Below are positions 51,530 to 60,816 of a stretch of 64,000 nt of DNA, in pieces. Below the pieces are notes generated by a model. The model did no database searches and was not told where the DNA came from. It worked only from the letters and a program-made list of their open reading frames with translations. The DNA is taken from the NCBI GenBank assembly GCA_964415295.1, contig CAYPYN010000006.1, positions 1 to 64,000 on the forward strand, written 5' to 3'. How positions within the stretch are numbered: position 1 is the stretch's first letter; every line of letters starts with the position of its first letter. This DNA comes from SB21 sp964415295. Its GTDB lineage: Bacteria; CLD3; SB21. Both the position numbers and the translations under genes were made by a program.

Positions 51530-53362
51530 GTGATCAGATCAGTTTTTGCCGTATTTCTTTTTTCTTTTCTCAGTGCCGGATCAAAGGTGTGGTCCCAACA
51601 AGAACACGATTACGCGTATAATAAGACCGTTAAGTTCTATCTGACTCGGGAAAAAAACGGAAGCTATTCGCTAAAATCCGAAACACAGGTTAAAGTAAAA
51701 TATTTATCAGAGCGTTCTTTTCGTCACAGCGTATACACAATCCCGGAACTTTATTATTCCAAAGTGTCGGGTATCAAAGGGACGTTCAGAAAACAGGCGT
51801 TACCTTCAGATAAACTTGGTTTTCAGTATCAAAAAGCGAATGATTCGTTTTTTGCCAGTTATAAATTGCACACAATCTCGTTCGATCAAAACATCAGACT
51901 TCACGACAGCATCCAATACAGTTATAAAGAAGCTTTCACCGACATTGCGTATGTGCCGATTTTGGAAATTCAAAATATTGATTATATCGAGTCCTATGCG
52001 GTTATCGTAGAGCATCCGCGTGATGTCAAAACCGATTTTGAAATTGCGTTTTCAAAAGATTCCATACCTTATACGTTGGAACGCAACGACGGCAAAACCA
52101 TTCTGACTTTTAAGAATATCCAGAAAACCAACCCCGTACCTTATTTCCCTTTCAGTCATCACGCGGCCCTGCTTACAAAATTCAGTGTCGACAATAAACC
52201 GATCAATCCGTATACGCCGGAGAGTTTTACAAACTGGTACCTTTTACAGCTGGAAAATAAAAACCTGATGAGCGATACGCATGACTCGTTGGTGCAAGCG
52301 ATGACCTCGGGATTGTCGAAGCCATTGGAAAAACTCAAGGCTATCAACGATTTTGTAAAGACAAAGATTCGTTATATCAGTGAATCGGATTCTCTTCATA
52401 CTATTTTTCCCAATCCATCGGCCATGGTTCTGCAAAATGGATACGGCGACTGTAAAGATAGGGCATTGCTGGTTATGTTAATGGCTCGTTCCGCTGGCCT
52501 GAACGTACCCATGGCGATTGTTTCTACCGAACCGAAGTTACCATTGAAATCTGTGCATACGGCCTTGTTTAATCACATGATCAATGTATATGAAAACGAA
52601 GGGAGTCGTGTCTATTTCGATCCTACCGCTAAGTATTGCGAATTTGGAAACATACCGGCTGTGGACTTGGCCGGCCCGGTTTTGATCTTGAACCGCGAAA
52701 ACCCCGTATATACTTTTGAGAAAGCGCAAAAACGCCGTCCTTCCATTGAAGTAACGATTGAAGGCTCTATCGATTCTCTGCGGGTTTGTCAAGCGGTGAT
52801 CAAATTGAGAAACGAATATCTTTCTGCGGCAAGACGGGCTCATAGAGAGTTATCCGGAACGGAGCTCGAAAATTATATATCGCGGCTGGTCAATTCCAGT
52901 TTCACAAAAATTGGTTTTGAAAATTTCACATTTATCTCCGAAGAAGATTCGGTTATGGTGTTTTCAGCTAAATCCGAACTGCATGAATTTGTCATTCAAA
53001 CAACTTCACGCCGATACCTGCCGCAGGCCCCATTCAAAGTCATTGCTGCCGATCTGAATGAACGACAAAAGGATAACTGGCCGGTGTATATGCCGGAACA
53101 GGGATTATTAAAAATAGTTCTGCGTCTGGATATCGGCGATGCGACGATCAGTTTTAATGATATTTCCATAGGCAGCGAGCGCACCGCTCGATTTACCTGT
53201 TCGACGAAAATGACGGATTCCCGCACCATGATGACCGTATACGAATTTGAACAAGTACCGTTGAGTTATTCAGGCGATGACAGAGATCATTTTCTCAATT
53301 TTTGTAAGCAGTATTTTAAACTAAAAACATCCATGATCACCATTAACCAGAACCACCCATGA
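51530..53362 (+). CDS. Exported DUF3857/transglutaminase-like protein with intact Cys
   Basis: About 610 residues. A signal peptide (RSVFAVFLFSFLSAGSKVWSQ) follows the chosen GTG start, which has GGAG five bases upstream; an in-frame TTG 105 bases earlier has no such site and would bury the signal peptide. The N-terminal ~250 residues fit DUF3857. The transglutaminase-like core has the Cys in GYGDCKDRALLVMLMARSAG, the His in SVHTALFNHMINV and the Asp in VYFDPTAKYCEFG. The C-terminus is beta-rich. These enzymes may cross-link or cleave amide bonds outside the cytoplasm. It overlaps the next gene by four bases. Confidence 0.82.
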   Translation: MIRSVFAVFLFSFLSAGSKVWSQQEHDYAYNKTVKFYLTREKNGSYSLKSETQVKVKYLSERSFRHSVYTIPELYYSKVSGIKGTFRKQALPSDKLGFQYQKANDSFFASYKLHTISFDQNIRLHDSIQYSYKEAFTDIAYVPILEIQNIDYIESYAVIVEHPRDVKTDFEIAFSKDSIPYTLERNDGKTILTFKNIQKTNPVPYFPFSHHAALLTKFSVDNKPINPYTPESFTNWYLLQLENKNLMSDTHDSLVQAMTSGLSKPLEKLKAINDFVKTKIRYISESDSLHTIFPNPSAMVLQNGYGDCKDRALLVMLMARSAGLNVPMAIVSTEPKLPLKSVHTALFNHMINVYENEGSRVYFDPTAKYCEFGNIPAVDLAGPVLILNRENPVYTFEKAQKRRPSIEVTIEGSIDSLRVCQAVIKLRNEYLSAARRAHRELSGTELENYISRLVNSSFTKIGFENFTFISEEDSVMVFSAKSELHEFVIQTTSRRYLPQAPFKVIAADLNERQKDNWPVYMPEQGLLKIVLRLDIGDATISFNDISIGSERTARFTCSTKMTDSRTMMTVYEFEQVPLSYSGDDRDHFLNFCKQYFKLKTSMITINQNHP

Positions 53363-55338
53363 AAAAATATTATTTATCGTTTGCCGCATGGCTCATGCTT
53401 TCTTCGTGCGCTATTTCAAGTCGTTCGACTTTCTTGGAGTCCATGACGTCAAAAAGTAATCTACGTGATTCAGTTGATATCAAAGTTTATTCGGAAAAGT
53501 ATGCTAAATACGACGGAGTATACCTCAACGTAGAGGAAACACTTGAGCATAACGCGGCATCACTGTTTTTAGGTCCGCCGGAATGGACTTTCTTTCGTGT
53601 CCGCAACATAAAGTACCTTGTTCTTAATCCTGATAATCAGAGGCTCAGCAGTTTTGGACTCAGTCTTAAGAGCAATCAAGCTCTGAGAAAAGTCCATCTG
53701 AAGTGCATTTCGCCTATGGGAAAGACCAGCGAATACACTCTTTCGCATTTGAAATTAGAAAAAAACTCCAACGGCTCTCACGAATACCGATTCGTGTATC
53801 CTGATGTTGTCAAAGGTACGCTTATTGAAGAAGGATATGAAATCGAAAACGTGAATTTGTTGCAGAATCCGTTATTGAGCCAGGAAGTATCTCTTCAATA
53901 CGATCTGCCTATTGAAAGAATAAAATTTCAATATAAGTATCCGGACTGGTGGCAAGTCATGACCAAGAACACCGGTGAAAATAAAGTAAGATTTGCTACT
54001 ACATTTGATCCGAAAAACCACAAGACAATATATTCTTACGAAGATAAAGATGTTCCAGCCGTGCACGAAGAATTGTTCTCACCCTATTTTAAGGAGATGG
54101 GTAAATACACGGCTTTTAGCTTCGCTTATTTAGAGTTGGGATCGATAACGTACAGAGCCCCGTCGTCATGGGCCGACGTTGCCAATCAGTACAAGAATTA
54201 TGCTATGGATAGAGTTTCTTTTTTATCAAAAGTGCTGGCCAACAACATAGGCATTGAAACGGAACGGGTTACAAGAATGTGTAAGCGGCCCTTACAAAAA
54301 TTGGATTCGATTGTAACTTATATTCAGACCAATATGGAAGTTGGTAATGAGGCCAAAGATTTTGACGAATTGTTGACCAAGAAGAAGGGAAACATCTATC
54401 TGATCACCGGTCTCGCCCAAGCCATGCTTGTCAAAGCGGAATTGGACGCCAAGTATGTTCTAATCCATAACGCTCAGGACGGTAACTTTGACAAGCAATA
54501 CATCACTTCGAGCGAAATGTACATACCGGCGGTGACCGTTACGCTGGATGAGAAAACGTATGTGGTGTTTCCTTATGTGGAATACTTGCCGATCACATAT
54601 ATCCCGGATGCGTATCAGGGACAAGAAGCCATGAAAATTTCCAAGGATGGATTTGCAGGATTTTTCACGGTACCTGAAGGTTCAGGAAAAGATAACGGTA
54701 CGTATGAAAAATACGAACTAACCATTGGTGAGGACGGCACAATCGAAGTGGATGAAGAGAAAACTCTGAGCGGTTCAGAGGCTTTTGCTGCGAGGCGTGA
54801 GTTAACGAAATTGAAGGAAGAGGAAAAAGATCAGGTTCTGAAGAAACTGCTTACTTATTCGGAAGGCAACGTGACAATGGTTTCGTCCCAGTTTGAGAAT
54901 TTAAGAGATCATCGACGGCCGCTCATTATACGTCTTCGTTACAAGATCGATAATCTGGTGACCGTGACGCCTGATGAAGCCATTTTTCAAACCGGGGGGC
55001 TTTTTTCTCCTTCTTCAAAAATCAAATACAAAGTGGACGCAAAAGGCCGTCATAATCCCATTCGGATATACAACGATCAAGAGTTTAGCAAAGATATTAC
55101 CGTTCATTATCCCGAAAAATGGTCATTATCGACGACCTTACAGGATCTAAGATATGAGAATCGATTCGGCTTTATCGAAGGTCACTATACTATCGGAAAA
55201 ACGGATCTTAGAGTGAATCAAAAGCTGCAAATTAATAAATCCTATCAGCCCAAGGAAACCATCGACGAACTTTGGTTGATCGCAGGGAAGTCGTCACGGT
55301 TACAATTGCCCAATTTGGTTTTCAAGGTCGGAAATTGA
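53359..55338 (+). CDS. Lipoprotein related to DUF3857/transglutaminase proteins, Cys lost
   Basis: A 659-residue protein with a lipoprotein signal (AAWLMLSSCAIS). Its layout parallels the preceding gene: a DUF3857-like beta part (LVLNPDNQRLSSFGLSLKSN, SYEDKDVPAVHEELF), a helical segment (PLQKLDSIVTYIQTNMEV), then the stretch where the transglutaminase Cys should lie. That stretch reads KKKGNIYLITGLAQAMLVKA, with no Cys. A PEKWSLSTT-type beta part ends the protein. I infer a catalytically dead partner of the upstream enzyme. It abuts the convergent gene with no spacer. Confidence 0.7.
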   Translation: MKKYYLSFAAWLMLSSCAISSRSTFLESMTSKSNLRDSVDIKVYSEKYAKYDGVYLNVEETLEHNAASLFLGPPEWTFFRVRNIKYLVLNPDNQRLSSFGLSLKSNQALRKVHLKCISPMGKTSEYTLSHLKLEKNSNGSHEYRFVYPDVVKGTLIEEGYEIENVNLLQNPLLSQEVSLQYDLPIERIKFQYKYPDWWQVMTKNTGENKVRFATTFDPKNHKTIYSYEDKDVPAVHEELFSPYFKEMGKYTAFSFAYLELGSITYRAPSSWADVANQYKNYAMDRVSFLSKVLANNIGIETERVTRMCKRPLQKLDSIVTYIQTNMEVGNEAKDFDELLTKKKGNIYLITGLAQAMLVKAELDAKYVLIHNAQDGNFDKQYITSSEMYIPAVTVTLDEKTYVVFPYVEYLPITYIPDAYQGQEAMKISKDGFAGFFTVPEGSGKDNGTYEKYELTIGEDGTIEVDEEKTLSGSEAFAARRELTKLKEEEKDQVLKKLLTYSEGNVTMVSSQFENLRDHRRPLIIRLRYKIDNLVTVTPDEAIFQTGGLFSPSSKIKYKVDAKGRHNPIRIYNDQEFSKDITVHYPEKWSLSTTLQDLRYENRFGFIEGHYTIGKTDLRVNQKLQINKSYQPKETIDELWLIAGKSSRLQLPNLVFKVGN

Positions 55339-56607
55339 TTACTTAAGTTCGTACTTCCTCACCACCGGTTTCTGCGCTTTGGAAGCATCGAACTGATGGT
55401 TCTTGTTGTATGCGCCCCAGGGACTATTGGCGATAAAATAGAACGTGTCGCCGGACAACACGCCTAACGTTGGTTCACCGAGATCGCCCGTAGCTTTTTC
55501 GATGAATTCCATTCGTGTGATGCGTGATTGATCGTTGCTCAGATAATAGCGGCAGACGCGTAACGGATTAGTGCCGTTCTGTAGTGTGATCAGGCTGTTA
55601 TTATAAGAATACAATCCATCAATGCCTCTGAGCGCCGTTGATTTGTCAAAACCGATCTGTTCAATCTTAGTAGTTTTCAACGATACGTTATACAATCCTG
55701 AAAGGTAGTCGGCAACAAACAGCGTATGGCCGTCTGGTGAAAGATCAAGTCCCTGTAAATTCCACGCCATCGGGAACGCAAGCCAAAGTTTGATTCGGTC
55801 TTCTTTGGGATCGATCTTGTAGATATTCGGTTCGCCGCTGTCGGAGATATAGACATCGCCCGATGGGTGCAGTACGAGATCGCCGAAAACATGTTCACCT
55901 TGGACCGTATATACTTTTTCCAATTTCCCCGAGTCGATATGGTATCGAACAACGGCAGCCCGGCCTTGTAATGAATCCGCATAACCGGTCATTTCCGGCA
56001 TGGCGCTGGTGGCAACCCAGAGCGCGCGCCGCTTTTCGTCCACCTTCATTCCCATCACACAGTAAAGCTGATCCGTATTTTGGAAGAAATCGGATTTTAC
56101 ATTTCCATTTTCATCACGAACGGCGATCGTTCTCTGCCGGATACTGCCGATAAAAAAACGTTTTGTTTTAGGATCGTAGGCGATGCCTTCGGGATGGAAG
56201 GCATTATCCTCCAAAGTGAATGCGGCGGAAGTTCTGCTCAACGGCTTATTGAGGCTGTCGATCAGCGCCATCACGTCCTTCATCCCGGGTTCCTTCCAAA
56301 CGGCAACAAAGTCGCTGTCGGCCATAAATTGTCTGGATGTGTTGATCAGAACCGCACTGGCCAGGGTTTTCAGCGAAGCTTCCATGTTTCCCGACAGCGC
56401 CAGTCCGCCGGCAAGGTTATACAGGATCGTGTAGGTATTCGGCCGTACGGAATCCGCCGCCTGCATCGCACGAACAAAAGCCGGGTAGTCTTTCGACTCA
56501 TACGCCTTCACCCCTTCTTTGTATTTTGACTGAAAAAATTCCTGCGGCGTTTGGGCGTAAATGGCCGGGCCTATAAGGAACAAACAAGTTAGTATGGATT
56601 TAAACAT
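55339..56607 (-). CDS. Exported TPR plus SMP-30-like propeller protein
   Basis: A 422-residue protein with a signal peptide (KSILTCLFLIGPAIYAQ). Residues ~25-90 look like one or two TPR-type repeats (YKEGVKAYESKDYPAFVRAMQAAD). From ~130 to the end is a six-bladed beta-propeller of the SMP-30/gluconolactonase or NHL type (NAFHPEGIAYDPKTKRFFIGSI, GDLVLHPSGDVYISDSGEPNIYKID, LQGLDLSPDGHTLFVAD). No metal-site residues are certain. The substrate is unknown. Confidence 0.75.
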   Translation of the reverse strand: MFKSILTCLFLIGPAIYAQTPQEFFQSKYKEGVKAYESKDYPAFVRAMQAADSVRPNTYTILYNLAGGLALSGNMEASLKTLASAVLINTSRQFMADSDFVAVWKEPGMKDVMALIDSLNKPLSRTSAAFTLEDNAFHPEGIAYDPKTKRFFIGSIRQRTIAVRDENGNVKSDFFQNTDQLYCVMGMKVDEKRRALWVATSAMPEMTGYADSLQGRAAVVRYHIDSGKLEKVYTVQGEHVFGDLVLHPSGDVYISDSGEPNIYKIDPKEDRIKLWLAFPMAWNLQGLDLSPDGHTLFVADYLSGLYNVSLKTTKIEQIGFDKSTALRGIDGLYSYNNSLITLQNGTNPLRVCRYYLSNDQSRITRMEFIEKATGDLGEPTLGVLSGDTFYFIANSPWGAYNKNHQFDASKAQKPVVRKYELK

Positions 56608-56630
56608 AATATCCTCCTCAATGAATATAA

Positions 56631-57092
56631 TTATTTTCGCGTGGAAGTTACAGCGATCAAACGCCAGTTACCGTCCAGTTTTTTGTACGTGGTGGTCCAT
56701 GCAAAATGTGTTGTGTCAAAGCTAACCTTACCGGATTCGTCTTTCAGTTTCAGCACGACCAGTTTTTTGACGAATGTGTTGGCCAGCGTAGCGTCGTCGG
56801 AGATCTCGATGACCGGCGGCTCTACGTCGTCCCAAGTATCGAAAGTTACTCGATCGAAATAGGCACGAACACGATTTTCCCGCTGCTCTTTGGTCGGACG
56901 GGTGATGTCGCCGTTCTGGATATTGAGAAACTCATCGGCCTGTTCCGCCAGGAAACCCTGCACATTTTTGTCGAAATGTGCCGTTCGGGCTTTTTCGTGC
57001 AGGTTAAGCAGTTTACGTTTTTCCGCTTCGAGGTCGGGTTTGACGGAACAACCCAAGATCACTGTTAACAAAAAGCAGTAGTAAAATCTCAT
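56631..57092 (-). CDS. NTF2/SnoaL-like small lipoprotein
   Basis: About 153 residues with a lipobox (LTVILGC). The mature part resembles the DUF4440/NTF2-like cone fold: a helical start (KRKLLNLHEKARTAHFDKNVQGFLAE), then strands (FAWTTTYKKLDGNWRLIAVTSTRK) typical of the last two. The start may be either of two adjacent ATG codons at 57095 or 57092. Such proteins often bind small ligands or are structural; the function is unknown. Confidence 0.7.
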   Translation of the reverse strand: MRFYYCFLLTVILGCSVKPDLEAEKRKLLNLHEKARTAHFDKNVQGFLAEQADEFLNIQNGDITRPTKEQRENRVRAYFDRVTFDTWDDVEPPVIEISDDATLANTFVKKLVVLKLKDESGKVSFDTTHFAWTTTYKKLDGNWRLIAVTSTRK

Positions 57093-57223
57093 CACGCCTT
57101 CTCCATTTGTGATTTATGATCGGATCGAACAAAACCATACGCAGATAACATGAAATGGTTACCTGTTTTCTGCAAAATGACCTTAAAATCACCCGAACGG
57201 GTGAAAAAACATCGATTTTCCGC
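57093..57223. other. Upstream part of the thiC leader region
   Basis: The gap between the lipoprotein gene and thiC is about 430 bases. This first part has a small hairpin, CACCC-gaa-CGGGTG near 57190-57202, followed by six A, and no gene. The remainder holds the promoter, the riboswitch and its terminator listed separately. Confidence 0.4.
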
Positions 57224-57252
57224 TTGCGCGGTGCGGATGAATCGAATATATT
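57224..57252 (+). promoter_or_regulatory. Promoter of the thiC leader
   Basis: TTGCGC (57224-57229) and TATATT (57247-57252) with a 17-base spacer. The start would fall near 57259, about 25 bases before the riboswitch. Confidence 0.55.
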
Positions 57253-57283
57253 GCGTACGGATGTTCATTGGAAATGATTTCAA

Positions 57284-57388
57284 ATTCGTTAGGGGTTGTC
57301 CTGAGCTCTGAGTGTGTCGAAGAGTCGAAGGACTGAGAATATACCCTTTGAACCTGATACGTGGTCATACCGGCGTAGGGAAACGAGC
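57284..57388 (+). promoter_or_regulatory. TPP riboswitch controlling thiC
   Basis: The THI-box core is clear: CTGAGA (57333-57338), ACCCTTTGAACCTGAT (57343-57358) and GGCGTAGGGAAACGA at the end. P1 pairs TTCGTT (57285-57290) with AACGAG (57382-57387). P3 is unusually long: GTCC (57298-57301) pairs with GGAC (57330-57333), with CTCT and AGAG pairing inside. A terminator follows at 57427, so TPP binding should stop transcription early. Confidence 0.92.
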
Positions 57389-57426
57389 AGTAGAAATTTT
57401 AGATTTTGAATTGGAAATTTCGAATG

Positions 57427-57456
57427 GCCGTTTCTCACAAGGAAACGGCTTTTTTA
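57427..57456 (+). terminator. Riboswitch-controlled terminator before thiC
   Basis: GCCGTTTC (57427-57434) pairs with GAAACGGC (57442-57449) around a seven-base loop and is followed by TTTTTTA. It lies 70 bases before the thiC start, placed as the expression platform of the TPP riboswitch. Confidence 0.85.
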
Positions 57457-57525
57457 TTTACGATAAGTGGTTTCAATTCAAAATTTATAATCTCCAATCT
57501 AGAATTTCATTAGAAAGGATTTCAT

Positions 57526-59406
57526 ATGTCAACTAATCCCTCTAAAGTTCCCTCTGAAAAAAGCAAGATCACGCGCGATCCGTTCCCGGCATCCAAGAAA
57601 ATATATGTGACCGGTCGGCGGGACGGCGTAAAGGTCGCCATGCGTGAGATAGCCGTTGATGACGGCTCGAAACACGGACCTTCCAACGGCAACGGGCGCA
57701 AAAAATCCGTAACGGTCTACGATACCAGCGGACCTTATACGGATCCGAATGTTAAGATCGATATCTACAAAGGACTCGATCCTTTGCGGCTCAAGTGGAT
57801 CAAAGAACGCGGCGATGTGGAGGAATTGGCTCATATCAGTTCCGCGTATGGCCGTTTACGCGAGAACGATAAGAGCATCGATACGATCCGTTTCAAAAGG
57901 ACCCGTCCGGCCTTGCGCGCCAAAGCCGGTTCTAATGCGAGTCAGATGTATTACGCCAAAAAGGGCGTCGTCACGCCGGAGATGGAATACATCGCCATTC
58001 GGGAGAACCAGAAGCGCGAAGACGCGTTGAAAGAATTCCAAATACAGCATCCCGGCGAGAGCTTCGGTGCGGCGATCCCGCAGGTGATCACACCGGAATT
58101 TGTTCGCGATGAAGTGGCGCGCGGCCGTGCGATCATTCCGGCCAATATCAATCATCCTGAGAGCGAACCGATGATCATCGGGCGTAATTTCCTTGTCAAG
58201 ATCAACGCCAATATCGGGAATTCCGCGATAGCTTCGAGCATCGAAGAAGAAGTGGAAAAGATGATCTGGGCGATCCGCTGGGGCGCCGATACCGTCATGG
58301 ACCTCTCAACCGGAAAAAATATCCACGAAACGCGTGAATGGATCCTACGCAATTCACCCGTACCGATCGGTACGGTACCCATCTATCAGGCTTTGGAAAA
58401 AGTTGGCGGTAAGGCGGAAGACCTCACGTGGGAAATTTACCGCGATACGCTGATCGAACAGGCCGAACAGGGCGTTGACTATTTCACGATCCATGCCGGC
58501 GTTTTGCTGAGGTATATTCCGTACACGGCCAAACGCGTGACGGGCATCGTGTCCCGCGGAGGATCGATCCTGGCGAAGTGGTGCCTGGCCCATCATAAGG
58601 AAAATTTCCTTTATACCAATTTTGAAGAGATATGCGAGATCATGAAAGCTTATGACGTCAGTTTCAGTTTGGGCGACGGTTTGAGGCCCGGCTCCATCGC
58701 CGACGCCAACGACGACGCGCAGTTCGCGGAACTCGATACCCTGGGAGAATTAACCAAGGTAGCATGGAAGCATGACGTGCAGACCATGATCGAAGGCCCC
58801 GGCCATATTCCGATGCACATGATCCAGGTTAATATGACCAAACAGCTGGAGGTTTGCGGCGAAGCGCCTTTTTATACGCTCGGTCCGCTCACCACAGATA
58901 TTGCACCGGGCTATGATCATATTACCTCGGGTATCGGGGCGGCCATGATAGGCTGGTTCGGTTGCGCCATGCTTTGCTACGTCACGCCCAAAGAGCATCT
59001 CGGCTTGCCCAACCGCGACGACGTCAAGGAAGGAGTGATCACCTACAAGATCGCCGCTCATGCGGCCGACCTGGCCAAAGGTCATCCGGGCGCCCAGATC
59101 AGGGACAATGCCTTGAGCCAGGCCCGCTTCGAATTCCGATGGGAAGATCAATTTAATCTTTCGCTCGATCCGGATACGGCGCGGGAATTTCACGATGAGA
59201 CGCTGCCTGCGGAAGGGGCCAAAGTAGCTCATTTTTGCAGTATGTGCGGACCTCATTTCTGCTCCATGAAGATCACGCAGGACGTCCGTGACTATGCCGA
59301 GTCTCTCAAGGTGGACGAAAGCAAGGCACTTGAAATCGGCATGAAGGAAAAAGCGGAAGAATTCAAAAAAGCCGGTTCGGAGGTCTATGTAGCCGTTGAG
59401 AATTAG
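57526..59406 (+). CDS. thiC: Phosphomethylpyrimidine synthase ThiC
   Basis: A 626-residue radical SAM enzyme that rearranges aminoimidazole ribotide to HMP-phosphate, the pyrimidine half of thiamin. The N-terminal ThiC-associated domain is present. The core has NANIGNSAI, GADTVMDLSTGKNIHETREWI and EGPGHIPMHMI, and the C-terminal [4Fe-4S] ligands CxxCxxxxC at C571, C574, C579 (CSMCGPHFC). AAAGGA precedes the ATG. Regulation is by the TPP riboswitch upstream. No other thiamin genes follow. Confidence 0.98.
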   Translation: MSTNPSKVPSEKSKITRDPFPASKKIYVTGRRDGVKVAMREIAVDDGSKHGPSNGNGRKKSVTVYDTSGPYTDPNVKIDIYKGLDPLRLKWIKERGDVEELAHISSAYGRLRENDKSIDTIRFKRTRPALRAKAGSNASQMYYAKKGVVTPEMEYIAIRENQKREDALKEFQIQHPGESFGAAIPQVITPEFVRDEVARGRAIIPANINHPESEPMIIGRNFLVKINANIGNSAIASSIEEEVEKMIWAIRWGADTVMDLSTGKNIHETREWILRNSPVPIGTVPIYQALEKVGGKAEDLTWEIYRDTLIEQAEQGVDYFTIHAGVLLRYIPYTAKRVTGIVSRGGSILAKWCLAHHKENFLYTNFEEICEIMKAYDVSFSLGDGLRPGSIADANDDAQFAELDTLGELTKVAWKHDVQTMIEGPGHIPMHMIQVNMTKQLEVCGEAPFYTLGPLTTDIAPGYDHITSGIGAAMIGWFGCAMLCYVTPKEHLGLPNRDDVKEGVITYKIAAHAADLAKGHPGAQIRDNALSQARFEFRWEDQFNLSLDPDTAREFHDETLPAEGAKVAHFCSMCGPHFCSMKITQDVRDYAESLKVDESKALEIGMKEKAEEFKKAGSEVYVAVEN

Positions 59407-59430
59407 CCAGCCAAAGGTAAGAAAATATCC

Positions 59431-59462
59431 AAAAGGCCGGTCGAATGACCGGCCTTTTTTAT
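59431..59462 (+). terminator. Terminator after thiC
   Basis: AAAAGGCCGGTC (59431-59442) pairs with GACCGGCCTTTT (59447-59458) around GAAT, with a T-run. Confidence 0.92.
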
Positions 59463-59553
59463 TTACTTAAATCCTTATTTTGACTTGAAATTAAGAGTGA
59501 AAAAAGCTAAACTTGATTGCTAAAATCTAATGTAATTTATTGGAGTAAAATAT

Positions 59554-60732
59554 ATGTCCTCTTTTCATGTTCCACTGGCAAAATCGATGAGCCGTCTGGG
59601 TACGGAAACGGCGTTTGAAGTGCTGGTTAAAGCCAAAGCATTGGAAGCGCAGGGCAGGGAAGTCGTGCACCTGGAGATCGGTGAACCTGATTTTAATACA
59701 CCTGCAAATATATCGGAAGCGGCTATTAAGGCCATTCGCGAAGGATGGACCCATTACGGGCCGGCCGCCGGACTGCCCGAATTACGTCAGACTATTGCCG
59801 AGTACATTTCCAAAACGCGTAAGATCGATGTGGTTCCCGACGAAGTGGTCGTTACGCCCGGCGGCAAACCGATCATTTTCTTTCCTATTCTGGCCTTGAT
59901 CCAGGAAGGCGATGAAGTGATCTATCCCAATCCCGGTTTCCCGATTTACGAATCCATGATCAATTTCGTAGGCGGCAAAGCCGTCCCGCTTCCGATTAAG
60001 GAAGAGAATAACTTCACGATAGACGTGAACGAGTTGAAGGCTAAGATCAATTCCAAGACCAAGCTGATCATCATCAATTCACCGGCCAACCCGACGGGCG
60101 GGGTATTCACAAAGAAAGACATCGAGGATATTGCCGACAATGTGAAGAACTATAACTGCTATGTCATGTCGGATGAGATCTACAGCCGTATCATGTACGG
60201 TTACGAACATTACAGCATTTCCAGCCTGCCCGGAATGAAAGAACGTACGATCATTCTCGACGGTTTCTCAAAAACGTATGCGATGACCGGGTGGCGCGCG
60301 GGATACGGCGTGATGCCCAAAGATCTGGCCGCCATGGTGGCCAAATTGATGACCAACAGTAATTCCTGCACCAATAGTTTCGTTCAGCGTGCCTGCATCG
60401 AAGCTCTCAAAGGATCGCAGAGCGAAGTGGATAAGATGGTGGCGGAATTCCAGAAACGCCGTGATTTCATTGTTGACGGGCTCAATAAGATCAAAGGATT
60501 TTCCTGCAAGAAACCGCTCGGTGCTTTTTATGTATTCCCTAATATCACAAAGACCGGGATGGATTCTAAAAAGCTGGCCGATTATCTGTTGAATGAAGCC
60601 GGTGTAGCAGCCTTGTCCGGTACAGCGTTTGGAGAATACGGGCAGGGATATCTGAGATTCTCTTATGCCAATTCGATCGAGAACATTGCGAAAGCGCTGG
60701 AAAAAATCGATAAAGCCATACAAAAATTATAA
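59554..60732 (+). CDS. Class I/II pyridoxal-phosphate aminotransferase
   Basis: A 392-residue fold-type I aminotransferase, aspartate/aromatic-aminotransferase-like. PLP-binding features are the Lys at K240 (DGFSKTYAMTGWRAGY), the NPTGG loop in NSPANPTGG, and the Asp-Tyr in MSDEIYSRI. The Arg for the substrate carboxylate lies in GYLRFSYANS near the C-terminus. TTGGAG lies before the ATG. The substrate pair cannot be told; the family includes AspC-like, alanine and aromatic enzymes. gcvT follows after 84 bases. Confidence 0.9.
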   Translation: MSSFHVPLAKSMSRLGTETAFEVLVKAKALEAQGREVVHLEIGEPDFNTPANISEAAIKAIREGWTHYGPAAGLPELRQTIAEYISKTRKIDVVPDEVVVTPGGKPIIFFPILALIQEGDEVIYPNPGFPIYESMINFVGGKAVPLPIKEENNFTIDVNELKAKINSKTKLIIINSPANPTGGVFTKKDIEDIADNVKNYNCYVMSDEIYSRIMYGYEHYSISSLPGMKERTIILDGFSKTYAMTGWRAGYGVMPKDLAAMVAKLMTNSNSCTNSFVQRACIEALKGSQSEVDKMVAEFQKRRDFIVDGLNKIKGFSCKKPLGAFYVFPNITKTGMDSKKLADYLLNEAGVAALSGTAFGEYGQGYLRFSYANSIENIAKALEKIDKAIQKL

Positions 60733-60816
60733 ATTTTGAATTCTAAATTCCGAATTGAAATTCATTATTCAGAATTTCAACTCATTTCAACTTTGTAATA
60801 ACTCCAGGAGAATAAA

